From the NCBI RefSeq assembly GCF_023017105.1, contig NZ_JALKEV010000005.1:62001-126000 (forward strand): a stretch of 64,000 nt of DNA. The letters run 5' to 3'. This DNA is from Halalkalibacter sp. APA_J-10(15). GTDB taxonomy: Bacteria; Bacillota; Bacilli; Bacillales; Bacillaceae_D. The translations under genes were made by a program, and so were the position numbers. The notes beneath the pieces are model-generated. The model had not been told where the DNA came from and ran no database searches. It saw nothing but the letters and a program-made list of their open reading frames with translations. The first letter of the stretch is position 1. Each line of letters starts with the position of its first letter. Positions 35,943-45,253 of the stretch are shown in pieces.

Positions 35943-36530
35943 ATGATGGACATGACTTTTATAACAAGGGTATATTATTATATTCAAGCAAGTCTTCTTT
36001 TTTGGCTATTTGTTTTAAGAGGATTTGTTGTGTATGGATTAATTCCGGCGACAGCGGGGTTGTTTGCCGTGATAGCTGATGTGAAGCGTGGGAGAATGGA
36101 CGAAGAGGATGTGTCAATTGCTCAGATGTATACGAGTTATTATCGGATGTATTCTACTTATAAATGGGGTTCGTTTTTATTTGCATTAGTGTTTGCGTTG
36201 CTGTATATGACTACGTTTTTATTAAACGAATCAACTACGGAATACTCATTAATAGGATTAATCGTCATGTTATATTTATTAGCACTATTTTTATTGCTTT
36301 TTACGTATACGTCCTATCTTATTACAGAAGGGAAAGTACTTTTCCTTCATCAAACTGTCGGAATTAGTTTTGTCTTAGCTATAAAGAATCTTCTGAGATC
36401 TGTTTTCTTACTTGTAGGTATGTTTTTTTTGTATTATATGGGAACGCTAAATCTTTTATTGTTTGCTGTAAGTGCACCGGCTTTGTACGGCATCATGGTT
36501 CGAGCATTAATGACGAATTTAAACAAATAA
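35943..36530 (+). CDS. DUF624 (YesL-like) membrane protein
   Basis: 195 residues from ATG 35943 (AGTAGGTG upstream; the in-frame ATG at 35910 falls within the preceding hairpin). Four to five hydrophobic helices and the family pattern FVLRGFVVYGLIPATAGLFAVIADVKRGRMDEED, then SYYRMYSTYKWGSFLFALVFALL. DUF624 proteins are common in Bacillus polysaccharide clusters, usually beside CUT1 importers, but their function is unknown. Here it stands before the permease pair at 36894. Confidence 0.85.
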   Translation: MMDMTFITRVYYYIQASLLFWLFVLRGFVVYGLIPATAGLFAVIADVKRGRMDEEDVSIAQMYTSYYRMYSTYKWGSFLFALVFALLYMTTFLLNESTTEYSLIGLIVMLYLLALFLLLFTYTSYLITEGKVLFLHQTVGISFVLAIKNLLRSVFLLVGMFFLYYMGTLNLLLFAVSAPALYGIMVRALMTNLNK

Positions 36531-36550
36531 TTTAACTTATATATTCATGG

Positions 36551-36579
36551 TTGACACGTAAACGTTCTCATAATAAGAT
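36551..36579 (+). promoter_or_regulatory. Promoter with cre-like site in the spacer
   Basis: TTGACA at 36551-36556 and TAAGAT at 36574-36579 are 17 bases apart. The spacer contains GTAAACGTTCTCA, a cre/LacI-type sequence, so binding would block RNA polymerase directly. Confidence 0.65.
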
Positions 36580-36703
36580 AGGGTTTAGATAATACTTTAA
36601 CGATTACTTAATTAAAAAACATTACCGTATTAATGCTGATTATAAATGGAGAAAACAGTAAAATTTTAGGGCGAAACGTACGATAGTGTCGTCATTTGAT
36701 TTG

Positions 36704-36720
36704 TAAGAAAGCGTTATTAT
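36704..36720. promoter_or_regulatory. LacI/cre-type operator
   Basis: TAAGAAAGCGTTATTAT shares the GAAAGCGTT core with the sites at 45157 and 46786. Candidate site for one of the two local LacI proteins. Confidence 0.45.
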
Positions 36721-36893
36721 ACGTTTGATTTCATGCCGTTAAGTGATCGATGAACTAATATTTCGAGGAGAGAGCGTATGTAAGAAAGTAACATTTTGAA
36801 TAGTCATAGGTCTTATTTAACTTATTGTGTATGAACCGAAAAGGGAAGGTTACTATAAAGCGTAAAGCTGAAAGTTCTTAAGGGGGTTTACTG

Positions 36894-37820
36894 ATGGCAA
36901 ATGTGTCTGAAAGTGTAAGCGATAAAAAAAAGGGTGGTTTAGGACTAGCTAATTTTAATTATCGCACACAACGAATTATTATTATTATTGCTTTTTCTCT
37001 TATACCAGTAGGGTTGCTAATAACGTTTTCGTACTTACCGTTGTTTAATATGATTGTGTACAGCTTTCATAATTGGAATGGAATGAGTCCAACTATGGAT
37101 TTTGTTGGGTTCGGTAACTATGTCACGATTTTTACAAGACCTGAATATTTCTCGGTGTTTGTTGTTAGTTTGTATTACTTTGCGGCTACTTTTGTGCAAA
37201 TGGGCTTAGCGCTTTATTTTGCTACACTACTCAGTTTTGAAGTAAGGTTGAAAAACTTTTTCAAAGGGGCTATTTTCTTTCCTTACTTATTAAATGGTGT
37301 TGCTATTGGCTTTATTTTCTTGTTCTTTTATCGTGAGGGTGGAACATTAGATAGCTTATTGGCTGTTTTAGGTCTTGGTGAGTATGCTCAATTGTGGTTA
37401 GGGAACCCTGATTTAATTAATATTTCTTTAGCGGGAACGTCTGTCTGGAGGTACATGGGTTTTAATTTCATTATATTTCTAGGGGCGATTCAATCCATTT
37501 CAAGTGAAATCTATGAGGCTGCTGAAATTGATGGTGCGAATAGATGGCATCAATTTGTATACATTATTTTACCTAGTATTCGCCGAGTTGTTGAATTGAA
37601 TCTTATATTAGCTGTCAGTGGTGCGATTAGTGTATTTGAAATTCCGTTCATCATGACAGGTGGAGCTAACGGAAGTAGCACATTTGTTATTCAAACAGTA
37701 GATACGGCCTTTAAGTTTAGTCGAGTTGGACTAGCTTCTGCCATGGCGGTTGTTCTCCTAGTTATCGTAATTTTTGTTACGATACTTCAGAAATTTCTCT
37801 TTAAGGATAAGGAGGCTTAA
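36894..37820 (+). CDS. CUT1 sugar ABC transporter permease (MalF-type), mannan locus
   Basis: 308 residues, six helices; first helix region IIIIIAFSLIPVGLLITFSYLPLFNMIVYSF, docking loop EIYEAAEIDGANRWHQFVYIILP around residues 205-227. GGGG-containing AAGGGGG site precedes the start. Its stop overlaps the next permease start (TTAATGATG). No binding-protein gene is adjacent; the orphan binding protein at 45254 is the likely partner. Presumed importer of galacto/glucomanno-oligosaccharides because it leads into the alpha-galactosidase and GH113 genes. Confidence 0.9.
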   Translation: MANVSESVSDKKKGGLGLANFNYRTQRIIIIIAFSLIPVGLLITFSYLPLFNMIVYSFHNWNGMSPTMDFVGFGNYVTIFTRPEYFSVFVVSLYYFAATFVQMGLALYFATLLSFEVRLKNFFKGAIFFPYLLNGVAIGFIFLFFYREGGTLDSLLAVLGLGEYAQLWLGNPDLINISLAGTSVWRYMGFNFIIFLGAIQSISSEIYEAAEIDGANRWHQFVYIILPSIRRVVELNLILAVSGAISVFEIPFIMTGGANGSSTFVIQTVDTAFKFSRVGLASAMAVVLLVIVIFVTILQKFLFKDKEA

Positions 37821-38653
37821 TGATGAGTTTAAGTGCAAGGTTTTTTTCAGTTGTTAAATATGTTTCATTAATATTAGGGGTTGCTGCTACAATTATACCG
37901 ATTTTAGTTGTGTTGTTTGCATCCTTTAAAAGTAGAGAAGAATATGTTTCGACAGGTGCGCTAATCCCACCACAAAGCTGGTTGAACTTTGAAAATTATA
38001 CTAGAGCCTTCACTGAAGGGAGAATGTTACTTGGTTTTTTCAATACGTTCATTATTTTTGTGCTTGCTGTATCAAGTGCCATCCTTCTCGGATTAATGAT
38101 TTCATATATATTAAGTCGCTTTCAATTTAGAGGTAGTAAGCTTATGTTAGGGTTATTCCTATTAGCGACATTAATTCCGGCGGTAACGACTCAAGTAGCA
38201 ACGTTTCAAATTATTAGTGAATTAGGGCTATTTAATACGAGATGGTCAGCGATTATTTTATTCATGAGTACAGACATTATTGCAGTTTTTGTTTTCTTGC
38301 AATTCCTTGATCGTGTATCTGTTTCATTGGATGAGTCAGCGATGCTAGATGGAGCTTCATATTTCACCATTTTTAGGAAGATCATTGTACCACAGCTAAA
38401 ACCAGCTATTGCAACAATCTTCATTATAAAAGGTGTAGCGGTCTATAACGATTTCTATATACCGTACTTATATATGCCGAAAGCAGAATTACAAGTTATA
38501 TCTACGGCCTTGTTTAAATTCCAAGGGCCTTATGGAGCGCAGTGGGAAATTATATGTGCGGGTGTCATCATTGTTGTGATTCCGACATTGATTATATTCC
38601 TTGCATTGCAGCGTTATATTTATAACGGATTTTCAGAAGGTTCGGTTAAATAA
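37820..38653 (+). CDS. CUT1 sugar ABC transporter permease (MalG-type), mannan locus
   Basis: 277 residues, six helices; docking loop SLDESAMLDGASYFTIFRKIIVP near residues 170-192 and C-terminus YNGFSEGSVK, typical of MalG-like subunits. AAGGAGG immediately precedes the start, which overlaps the upstream stop. Works with the 36894 permease. As in the other two systems, no ATPase gene is nearby. Confidence 0.92.
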   Translation: MMSLSARFFSVVKYVSLILGVAATIIPILVVLFASFKSREEYVSTGALIPPQSWLNFENYTRAFTEGRMLLGFFNTFIIFVLAVSSAILLGLMISYILSRFQFRGSKLMLGLFLLATLIPAVTTQVATFQIISELGLFNTRWSAIILFMSTDIIAVFVFLQFLDRVSVSLDESAMLDGASYFTIFRKIIVPQLKPAIATIFIIKGVAVYNDFYIPYLYMPKAELQVISTALFKFQGPYGAQWEIICAGVIIVVIPTLIIFLALQRYIYNGFSEGSVK

Positions 38654-38796
38654 AACGGTTCGTTTTACTATATTAGGGGGCGCAAAGGATGACGACAGTT
38701 TTCTTTTGAAGCTCCTTTTTTTGAAGGATGAAGCGAATGAACAAGATGATTGAGATGTTAGGTTAATTGAAAAAATTGAAATAAGGGGGATTATAA

Positions 38797-40983
38797 ATGG
38801 GAATTACATATGATGGGCAAACAAAGACATTTCACTTACAATCGGAAAGGACGAGCTACATTATCCAAGTGTATAACGGATATTTGGCTCACTTGTATTG
38901 GGGCAAAAAAATCGACTCCTACAATCATGGGACGAAGCTACGCTTTAAAGATCGATCGTTTTCACCTAATCCGGACCTTACTGAACCATTATTTTCATTA
39001 GATACGATGCCTCAAGAATATCCGGCATTTGGGAATACTGATTTTCACATACCTGCCTATCAAATTCAATTAGAAAACGGCACAACGGTGACTAATTTTC
39101 AATATAAGTCACATCGCATAGTGAAGGGAAAAGATGAACTTGACGGTTTGCCTGCAACTTATGTAGAGTCAGACAGCGAAGCCCAGACGTTAGAGCTGAC
39201 TTTAATCGACGAAGTGATAGATGCAGAAATTATTGTGAGTTATACGGTGTTCACAACGTTTGATGTCATGACACGTTCAGTTCGGTTTGTGAATAATGGC
39301 AGCAAAAAGCTCAAGCTCTTAAAAGCAGCAAGTGTTAATGTAGATTTCCGTGAATCTGATTTTGAGCTAATCACGTTGCCTGGAGCGTGGTCTAGAGAGC
39401 GTTATATGGAAAGAGAAAAATTACGATCTGGTATACAAATGATTGAAAGTCGGCGTGGAGCAAGTAGCCATCAATTTAATCCATTTTTAGCGCTTGTCCG
39501 ACCTGAAACAACCGAGGAATTCGGGGAGGTATTTGGTTTTAACTTGGTTTATAGTGGGAATTTTCAAGCTTCTGTTGAAGTGGATCAGTTTCAATACTCG
39601 CGTGTGACGATGGGAATTAATCCATTTGATTTTTCATGGGTGTTAGATCCAGGACAAACGTTTCAAACTCCTGAAGCTGTCATGGTCTATTCAGATCAAG
39701 GTTTAGGTGGGATGTCTAAGACGTTTCATCATTTGTATAGAGATCGATTATGTCGTGGGAAGTACCGTAATCAACTACGTCCAATTCTCATTAATAACTG
39801 GGAAGCGACCTATTTTGACTTCAATGAAGAGAAAATAGTTGATATTGCAAATGCAAGTAAACAATTAGGTATTGAATTGTTTGTTCTAGACGACGGTTGG
39901 TTTGGGAAACGGAATAGTGATAAAGGGTCATTAGGAGATTGGTTTGTTGATCGTGATAAACTACCAAATGGTATTGAGCATTTAGCTAATCAGATTGTAG
40001 GGAATGATATGCAATTTGGTTTGTGGTTTGAGCCAGAGATGATTTCTGTAGATAGTGATCTGTATCGTGCACATCCTGATTGGTGTATTCATGTTCCTGA
40101 TCGTTCACGTTCGGAAGGGCGTAATCAATTAATACTCGACCTAACTAGGAAAGAAGTGTGTGATGAGGTAATAAAGAGAGTATCAGATATTTTAGCGAGT
40201 GCTCCTATTAGTTATGTGAAATGGGATATGAACAGGCATATGACGGAGGTCGGTTCAATTTCACTTCCTGCAGAGCGACAAAGAGAAACGGCACATCGTT
40301 ATATTCTTGGTGTGTATTATGTTATGGATCAGATCACGAATGCATTTCCGGATGTGTTGTTTGAAAGTTGCTCAGGTGGTGGTGGGCGATTTGATCCAGG
40401 AATCCTATATTATATGCCTCAAACGTGGACAAGTGATAATACGGACGCGATATCGCGTTTGAAAATCCAATATGGAACAAGTCTGATTTATCCTATTAGC
40501 GCGATGGGATCCCATGTTTCAGCTGTTCCGAATCATCAAGTGAATCGTATGACTTCATTAGATATTCGTGGTCATGTCGCGATGTCTGGTAATTTTGGTT
40601 ATGAATTAGATGTATCGACATTAAGTGAAGAAGAAAAGATGGAAATCAAGGAGCAAGTTAATTGGTACAAGGGAGTTAGACCGATTATCCAATTTGGGGA
40701 TTTTTATCGATTGAAAAGCCCATTTGTACAATCACATACATCATGGATGTTCGTTTCTGACGATCAAACGGAAGCGGTTCTTGCTTATTTCAGTACATTG
40801 GCAGAAGCGAATGCTCCTTTTACGAAAGTGAAGCTAAGAGGACTTGATCCAAATAATGTATATAAAATTGTTGAGTTAGATCAGGAGTTTACGGGTCAAG
40901 AATTAATGTACGCTGGTGTAAATATTCCGGAACTGCATGGTGATTTTCAAAGTATCATGTGGACATTGCAAGCTAAGTATTAA
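38797..40983 (+). CDS. GH36 alpha-galactosidase
   Basis: 728 residues, the length of GH36 subfamily I enzymes (tetrameric, as Geobacillus AgaN/RafA). N-terminal beta-sandwich to about 330, then the catalytic barrel: FVLDDGWFGKRN, GLWFEPEM, nucleophile Asp477 in VKWDMNR, SCSGGGGRFDPG, acid/base Asp547 in TSDNTDA. No signal peptide. It removes alpha-1,6-galactosyl branches from imported galactomanno-oligosaccharides, or splits raffinose-type sugars. It follows the permeases and precedes the second GH113 gene, which argues for galactomannan. AAGGGGG supports the start. Confidence 0.95.
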   Translation: MGITYDGQTKTFHLQSERTSYIIQVYNGYLAHLYWGKKIDSYNHGTKLRFKDRSFSPNPDLTEPLFSLDTMPQEYPAFGNTDFHIPAYQIQLENGTTVTNFQYKSHRIVKGKDELDGLPATYVESDSEAQTLELTLIDEVIDAEIIVSYTVFTTFDVMTRSVRFVNNGSKKLKLLKAASVNVDFRESDFELITLPGAWSRERYMEREKLRSGIQMIESRRGASSHQFNPFLALVRPETTEEFGEVFGFNLVYSGNFQASVEVDQFQYSRVTMGINPFDFSWVLDPGQTFQTPEAVMVYSDQGLGGMSKTFHHLYRDRLCRGKYRNQLRPILINNWEATYFDFNEEKIVDIANASKQLGIELFVLDDGWFGKRNSDKGSLGDWFVDRDKLPNGIEHLANQIVGNDMQFGLWFEPEMISVDSDLYRAHPDWCIHVPDRSRSEGRNQLILDLTRKEVCDEVIKRVSDILASAPISYVKWDMNRHMTEVGSISLPAERQRETAHRYILGVYYVMDQITNAFPDVLFESCSGGGGRFDPGILYYMPQTWTSDNTDAISRLKIQYGTSLIYPISAMGSHVSAVPNHQVNRMTSLDIRGHVAMSGNFGYELDVSTLSEEEKMEIKEQVNWYKGVRPIIQFGDFYRLKSPFVQSHTSWMFVSDDQTEAVLAYFSTLAEANAPFTKVKLRGLDPNNVYKIVELDQEFTGQELMYAGVNIPELHGDFQSIMWTLQAKY

Positions 40984-41006
40984 CAAAAGAATAGAGGGAT
41001 AATGTT

Positions 41007-41975
41007 ATGAAGGAACTTTTTATTAAAGGTATGACCTACGGCTGGAATACAACAAGAGGTGCATATCGTACAGCAGAAGCGGTTGAATCAATGAAAAAGC
41101 TAAAGGAGACTGGGAGTGAGTGGATCGCTCTATCGTTTTTTACTTATCAAGAAACGTTCTCTTCAACTGATATTATATTTGATTATGGCTTTACAATGAC
41201 AGATCGTGATATTGAATTTGCAGTTAGACAAGCGAAAGAGCTTGGATTAAAGGTTTGTTTGAAGCCGGTCGTAAATTCTAGGGATGGTTTATGGCGTGCG
41301 CGAATTGGATTTCCGAAAGATGCAGATGCGTATTGGGAGAAGTGGTTTGTCTCTTATACGAACTTTCTGCTTCATTATGCGGAGCTTGCTGAGGAGCTAG
41401 AGTGTGAAATGTTCTGTATTGGTTGTGAGATGATTGATACAGAATCAAGAACAGACGAATGGTATCAGGTCATTAAAGAAGTTAAAGCTGTGTATAATGG
41501 ACCTTTAATTTATAATGCTAACCATGGTAAGGAAGAAGGGGTTGACTGGTTTGATCAAGTCGATCTAATTGGCACGAGTGCGTATTATCCAGTTGCAAAT
41601 GTACCAGGTGATTCGGAAGAAAATATGATGAAAAACTGGGAGACGGTAAGGGATAAACTTCAAAAGCTACATGAGAAATTTAATAAGCCAATTGTTTTTG
41701 TGGAGATTGGGTGTCGGAGTGCAAGAGGTTGTGCAACAATGCCTTGGGATTTTGAACATACTGAGTTGCCTTTTGATGAAGAGGAGCAGGCGAGATTTTA
41801 TAGTTCAGTATTAAAGGTTTTTTGGGATGTTCCGTGGTTTGCCGGTTTCTTCTGGTGGGATTGGAAAACAAAGCTATACCCTTTAGAGAAAGCGAAGGAA
41901 GATGTTGATTTTGATATTTATGGGAAGAAAGCGGAAACGGTTTTAAAGCAATGGTATAGCAAAGACACCAGGTGA
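41007..41975 (+). CDS. GH113 family beta-mannanase-like enzyme (2)
   Basis: 322 residues, cytoplasmic. Same motifs as the enzyme at 29958: LFIKGMTYGWNTTRGAYRT, LKPVVNSRDGLWRA, acid/base Glu141 in FCIGCEM, GTSAYYP, nucleophile Glu233 in VFVEIGC, and FFWWDWKTKLYP. The two are diverged paralogues in separate operons, so different chain lengths or branched versus linear oligosaccharides are plausible substrates. It lies 23 bases after the alpha-galactosidase, whose action would expose its substrate. Confidence 0.88.
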   Translation: MKELFIKGMTYGWNTTRGAYRTAEAVESMKKLKETGSEWIALSFFTYQETFSSTDIIFDYGFTMTDRDIEFAVRQAKELGLKVCLKPVVNSRDGLWRARIGFPKDADAYWEKWFVSYTNFLLHYAELAEELECEMFCIGCEMIDTESRTDEWYQVIKEVKAVYNGPLIYNANHGKEEGVDWFDQVDLIGTSAYYPVANVPGDSEENMMKNWETVRDKLQKLHEKFNKPIVFVEIGCRSARGCATMPWDFEHTELPFDEEEQARFYSSVLKVFWDVPWFAGFFWWDWKTKLYPLEKAKEDVDFDIYGKKAETVLKQWYSKDTR

Positions 41976-42176
41976 TTAGAAACTAGTATAAAAATCCGAG
42001 AGGGAGTTGGTTGAGAAAACAGCTTCCTCTTCTTTTCGTAGTGTTTAAAAAGGAGTGTATATTTCCATATATTAGTATGGTTAAAAACATGTTTCAATAT
42101 AATATGAATATGTTATGATAATAACTATACTAACAAAAATAACACTTTGTGTTAAATCACTCTTGAGGTGAAGGCT

Positions 42177-43196
42177 TTGGCGAGGAAAAAAGTAACTATG
42201 CAACAAATTGCTGATGTAGCTGGTGTTTCTAAGTATGTGGTTTCAAAAACGTTAAATGGAAAACCGGGAGTAAGTGATCAAACGAGAGAGAAAATATTAT
42301 TTATTGCAAAGCAACTGGGTTATCATTCTGATCTAGTGAGATCCAATAAGTCAGAGGAAGCCGATGCTAATAATTCGTCGTTTATTATAGTCGTAATTGA
42401 ACACCAAAGCCATCATGATTCTCTTTATTGGGGAAAGATTATTGATGGTATTTATGAAGCAGTTAATGAAATGAAATTAGGGATGATGATCGTAAGTGAG
42501 GACCAGCAAGTTAGACAATTGGTTAATACGACCAGCTTGAAAGGGATTATTGGAGTTGGGCACGTATCGTCTGAAGTATTATTGGAGTTAAATCAGTTAG
42601 CGGTACCTATCGTTCTAATTAATCATGAGAACAGCTTAGTTTCTGCTGATTCTATTTATGCTGATAACATGGATGGGTTATATAAGTTGACTAATCATCT
42701 CATTGCAATTGGCCACCGTTCAATTTCATTTGTTGGGGATACGTCTTATTCAAAAAGCTTCTATGAACGTTGGTTAGGTTATCGAATGGCGATTGAAGAA
42801 AATGGTCTTCAAGATGAAATAATAAAACAACCGCTTTCCATTCCTTATTCGAGTGAATTTCAATTATCATTTCAACGATGGGTAATGGAGCGTGACAAAA
42901 TACCGACAGCTTTTCTTTGTGCTAATGATGATTTAGCTCAAAAAGTGATCATTAGTCTTAAGCAAGTAGGCTACAGTGTTCCTGCTGATTGTTCTGTAAC
43001 TGGGTTTGATAATATTGATTCAAGTGCATTAATTAAGCCAAGCCTATCGACTGTGCAAGTATTGAAAGAATCGATTGGTCAAAGAGCTGTATATAAGCTA
43101 ATTTGGCGAATGGAACATAGGCAGTTTCCTCCTGAGAAATTGCTGATCAAAGCTGAAATTGTCATGCGAGATTCTGTAGCTACTCTAAAGAATTGA
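42177..43196 (+). CDS. LacI family transcriptional regulator (mannan locus, 2)
   Basis: 339 residues from TTG 42177, preceded by GAGGTG at 42165-42170 (GTG at 42168 is inside that site). Helix-turn-helix VTMQQIADVAGVSKYVVSKTLNGKPGVSDQTR, sugar-binding domain with ADNMDGLYKLTNHLIAIGHRSISFVGD and PADCSVTGFDNIDSSALIKPSLSTVQV. Intact, unlike the regulator at 7210. Closely related to the one at 27206. Probable regulator of the permease/alpha-galactosidase operon and possibly of the binding protein at 45254. Confidence 0.92.
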   Translation: MARKKVTMQQIADVAGVSKYVVSKTLNGKPGVSDQTREKILFIAKQLGYHSDLVRSNKSEEADANNSSFIIVVIEHQSHHDSLYWGKIIDGIYEAVNEMKLGMMIVSEDQQVRQLVNTTSLKGIIGVGHVSSEVLLELNQLAVPIVLINHENSLVSADSIYADNMDGLYKLTNHLIAIGHRSISFVGDTSYSKSFYERWLGYRMAIEENGLQDEIIKQPLSIPYSSEFQLSFQRWVMERDKIPTAFLCANDDLAQKVIISLKQVGYSVPADCSVTGFDNIDSSALIKPSLSTVQVLKESIGQRAVYKLIWRMEHRQFPPEKLLIKAEIVMRDSVATLKN

Positions 43197-43259
43197 GTTC
43201 TATTTAGATGGAGCATTGGCACGTTTAAAAGCAAATTTATAGAGTAAAACATTTTTCAG

Positions 43260-43303
43260 ATACGAGGATGAGTCGTAGTAACAATTCATCCTCGTATCTT
43301 TTT
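43260..43303 (+). terminator. Terminator after LacI gene (42177)
   Basis: ATACGAGGATGA pairs perfectly with TCATCCTCGTAT, followed by CTTTTT. Confidence 0.85.
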
Positions 43304-43503
43304 GTGAGCTTAGAAACGAGAGTGGAGTGAAGAACAAATTAAGGAAGAGGCGGAGTTAGGAATTAGTGCTGTCTATAGTTGTTATCGAATAAGAAGCTTA
43401 ACGATGAGTTTTCATATTTGCGATTAATTGAATACATTGCTATATTAATTAGGTTAGAACTAACAAAATGAATAACAAAAATAACAAAAGGTGGAGAGGT
43501 AAG

Positions 43504-44889
43504 TTGAAAACTTTAGAAAAAGATAAAAAAGATAAAGCTTTTTATAAACGAATGATGGCATTAAGTGTTCCCATTACGATTCAGTTTTTACTGACGTCAT
43601 TTTTAAGTATGGTAGATTCCTTGATGGTTGGTCAGCTTGGAGAAGTTAGTATTGCGTCTGTTGGAGTAGCAAATAAAATCACGATCATTTTAATTCTTAT
43701 TACACAAGGCTTTGCAAGTGGAGCGGGGATCTTTGCTGCTCAATATTGGGGGAGAAAGGATAAAGTTGGTATAAGTAAAATATTGATTATTACGACAACG
43801 ATTATTTCTGGATTTACAATAGTCGCTACTTTCTTTGTTGTTGGATTTGCTAATCAATTAATTTATTTATTCTCTCCAGATCAAGCTGTAGTTGGTTTAG
43901 GTTCTTCGTATATAAAAATTATAGCAATTAGTTACTTTTTCACGGGAATAACAATTATTCTAACGGTTATATTAAGGTCAATGGGGGAAGTGAAGCTTCC
44001 GATGTATTTTAGTGTCTTTGCCATTTTACTTAATACACTGTTGAACTATTTATTCATTTTTGGTAATGGCGGATTTCCTGAAATGGGAATAGAGGGGGCT
44101 GCTATTGCAACAGTTATTGCTCGTACGATTCATTGCGTATTAATGGTATTGCTCATTAGACAGTTTAATTTATTTTCAGCCTTTCGACTTATCGATATGA
44201 AAGAGGTGTTCGAGAGTGGTTTAGTAAAAAGTTATTTTGTTATTTCAGTTCCATCGATCTTAAATCATATCTTTTGGACATTAGGTGAAACTAGTTATTT
44301 TTGGGTATTTGCTCGTATGGGTACGAATGAATTAGCTGCAGCGACCTTGATTGATCCATTAATCTTTTTGTTTATGGCTGTATTTATCGGTTTAGGAGAT
44401 GCTGCATCTGTAATGATAGGTAATGGCATCGGTAGTGAACGGTTTAAGGAAACTTACCAATATGGGAAAAAATTTCTTTTGATCACATTTGGGCTGTCGA
44501 TCGTGGCATCTGCTGGTGTTTTGTTAGTCGCTCCTCTTTTTGTTAGCTTTTATAATGTTAGTTCGGTTGTATCCGAATACGCGATCTCGATCTTGTATGT
44601 ATATGCAGTTATTTTACCTTTCAAAATGCTGAACCAAGTAAATAATATAGGTATATTACGAGCGGGCGGAGATACAAAGTTTGTGATGTATTTAGACTTA
44701 ATAGGTGTATGGTTAGTAGGTTTACCTTTGGCTCTTATAGGCGCATATGCGGGTTTTCCGATTTATGTTGTATTTGGTCTAGCCAATATACAAGAAGTTG
44801 TTAGAATCTTATTTGGATTGAAACGTACATTGTCACGAAAATGGATGAACGTTGTCGTCGAAGAAGAGAGTAAATGTAATGTAAGTTAA
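43504..44889 (+). CDS. MATE family efflux transporter
   Basis: 461 residues from TTG 43504, which has GGAGAGGT just upstream; the ATG at 43468 adds 12 Asn/Lys-rich residues and has no ribosome binding site. Twelve hydrophobic helices and MATE motifs: ALSVPITIQFLLTSFLSMVDSLMVGQLGE at the start, GFASGAGIFAAQYWGRKDK, and LILRSMGE-like VILRSMGEVKLPMY. It would exchange cations for a drug or metabolite. No link to mannan use is evident apart from its location. Confidence 0.9.
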   Translation: MKTLEKDKKDKAFYKRMMALSVPITIQFLLTSFLSMVDSLMVGQLGEVSIASVGVANKITIILILITQGFASGAGIFAAQYWGRKDKVGISKILIITTTIISGFTIVATFFVVGFANQLIYLFSPDQAVVGLGSSYIKIIAISYFFTGITIILTVILRSMGEVKLPMYFSVFAILLNTLLNYLFIFGNGGFPEMGIEGAAIATVIARTIHCVLMVLLIRQFNLFSAFRLIDMKEVFESGLVKSYFVISVPSILNHIFWTLGETSYFWVFARMGTNELAAATLIDPLIFLFMAVFIGLGDAASVMIGNGIGSERFKETYQYGKKFLLITFGLSIVASAGVLLVAPLFVSFYNVSSVVSEYAISILYVYAVILPFKMLNQVNNIGILRAGGDTKFVMYLDLIGVWLVGLPLALIGAYAGFPIYVVFGLANIQEVVRILFGLKRTLSRKWMNVVVEEESKCNVS

Positions 44890-45253
44890 ATGATTTAGGT
44901 AAAGGGGCTGTGACATACGTGTATTAAATGGGAGTACGAACAACTGCACAGCAATGTAAATAATCCGCTACGTTCGCGCGATATTCGTAGTTTCAGTTGA
45001 ACACTTTGGTATGTTCCAGTCTTTTTACTTAAAAAAGTATATAAACTGAATTAACTGAAATTTACCGTTTACTTAATTATAAAAGAGAGTGATAGTATAA
45101 CCATTGATATAAAAGGGTTTATATAGGTTAAAAAAAGTTTTAAAAACCGCTTGACTTGAAAGCGTTGCCACTATAAAATGAAATTGTTGAATCTTGTAAC
45201 GTAATTTTTGATTCAACGATAAACTAATTTGTGTGACACAGGGGGTAAATAGA
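44890..45253. other. Intergenic region before binding-protein gene
   Basis: 364 bases. GGCTGTGACATA near 44908 resembles the dispersed repeat core at 8768 and 62447. The promoter/operator at 45151-45179 lies near the end. The middle shows nothing recognisable. Confidence 0.5.
45151..45179 (+). promoter_or_regulatory. Promoter with cre-type operator in the spacer
   Basis: TTGACT (45151-45156) and TAAAAT (45174-45179) are 17 bases apart; the spacer is occupied by TGAAAGCGTTGCCA (45157-45170), a cre/LacI-type site. Same layout as the promoter at 36551. Confidence 0.7.

Larger units (their letters stand above)
36531..36893. other. Promoter region of permease/alpha-galactosidase operon
   Basis: 363 bases without a gene. 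It holds a promoter with an embedded operator (36551-36579) and a second operator-like site (36704-36720). The rest is AT-rich with no coding signal. Confidence 0.55.

Noticed and set aside
38671-38796. Possible short leader gene before the alpha-galactosidase
   Set aside because: Only frames under ten codons with start signals were seen; nothing supports translation.
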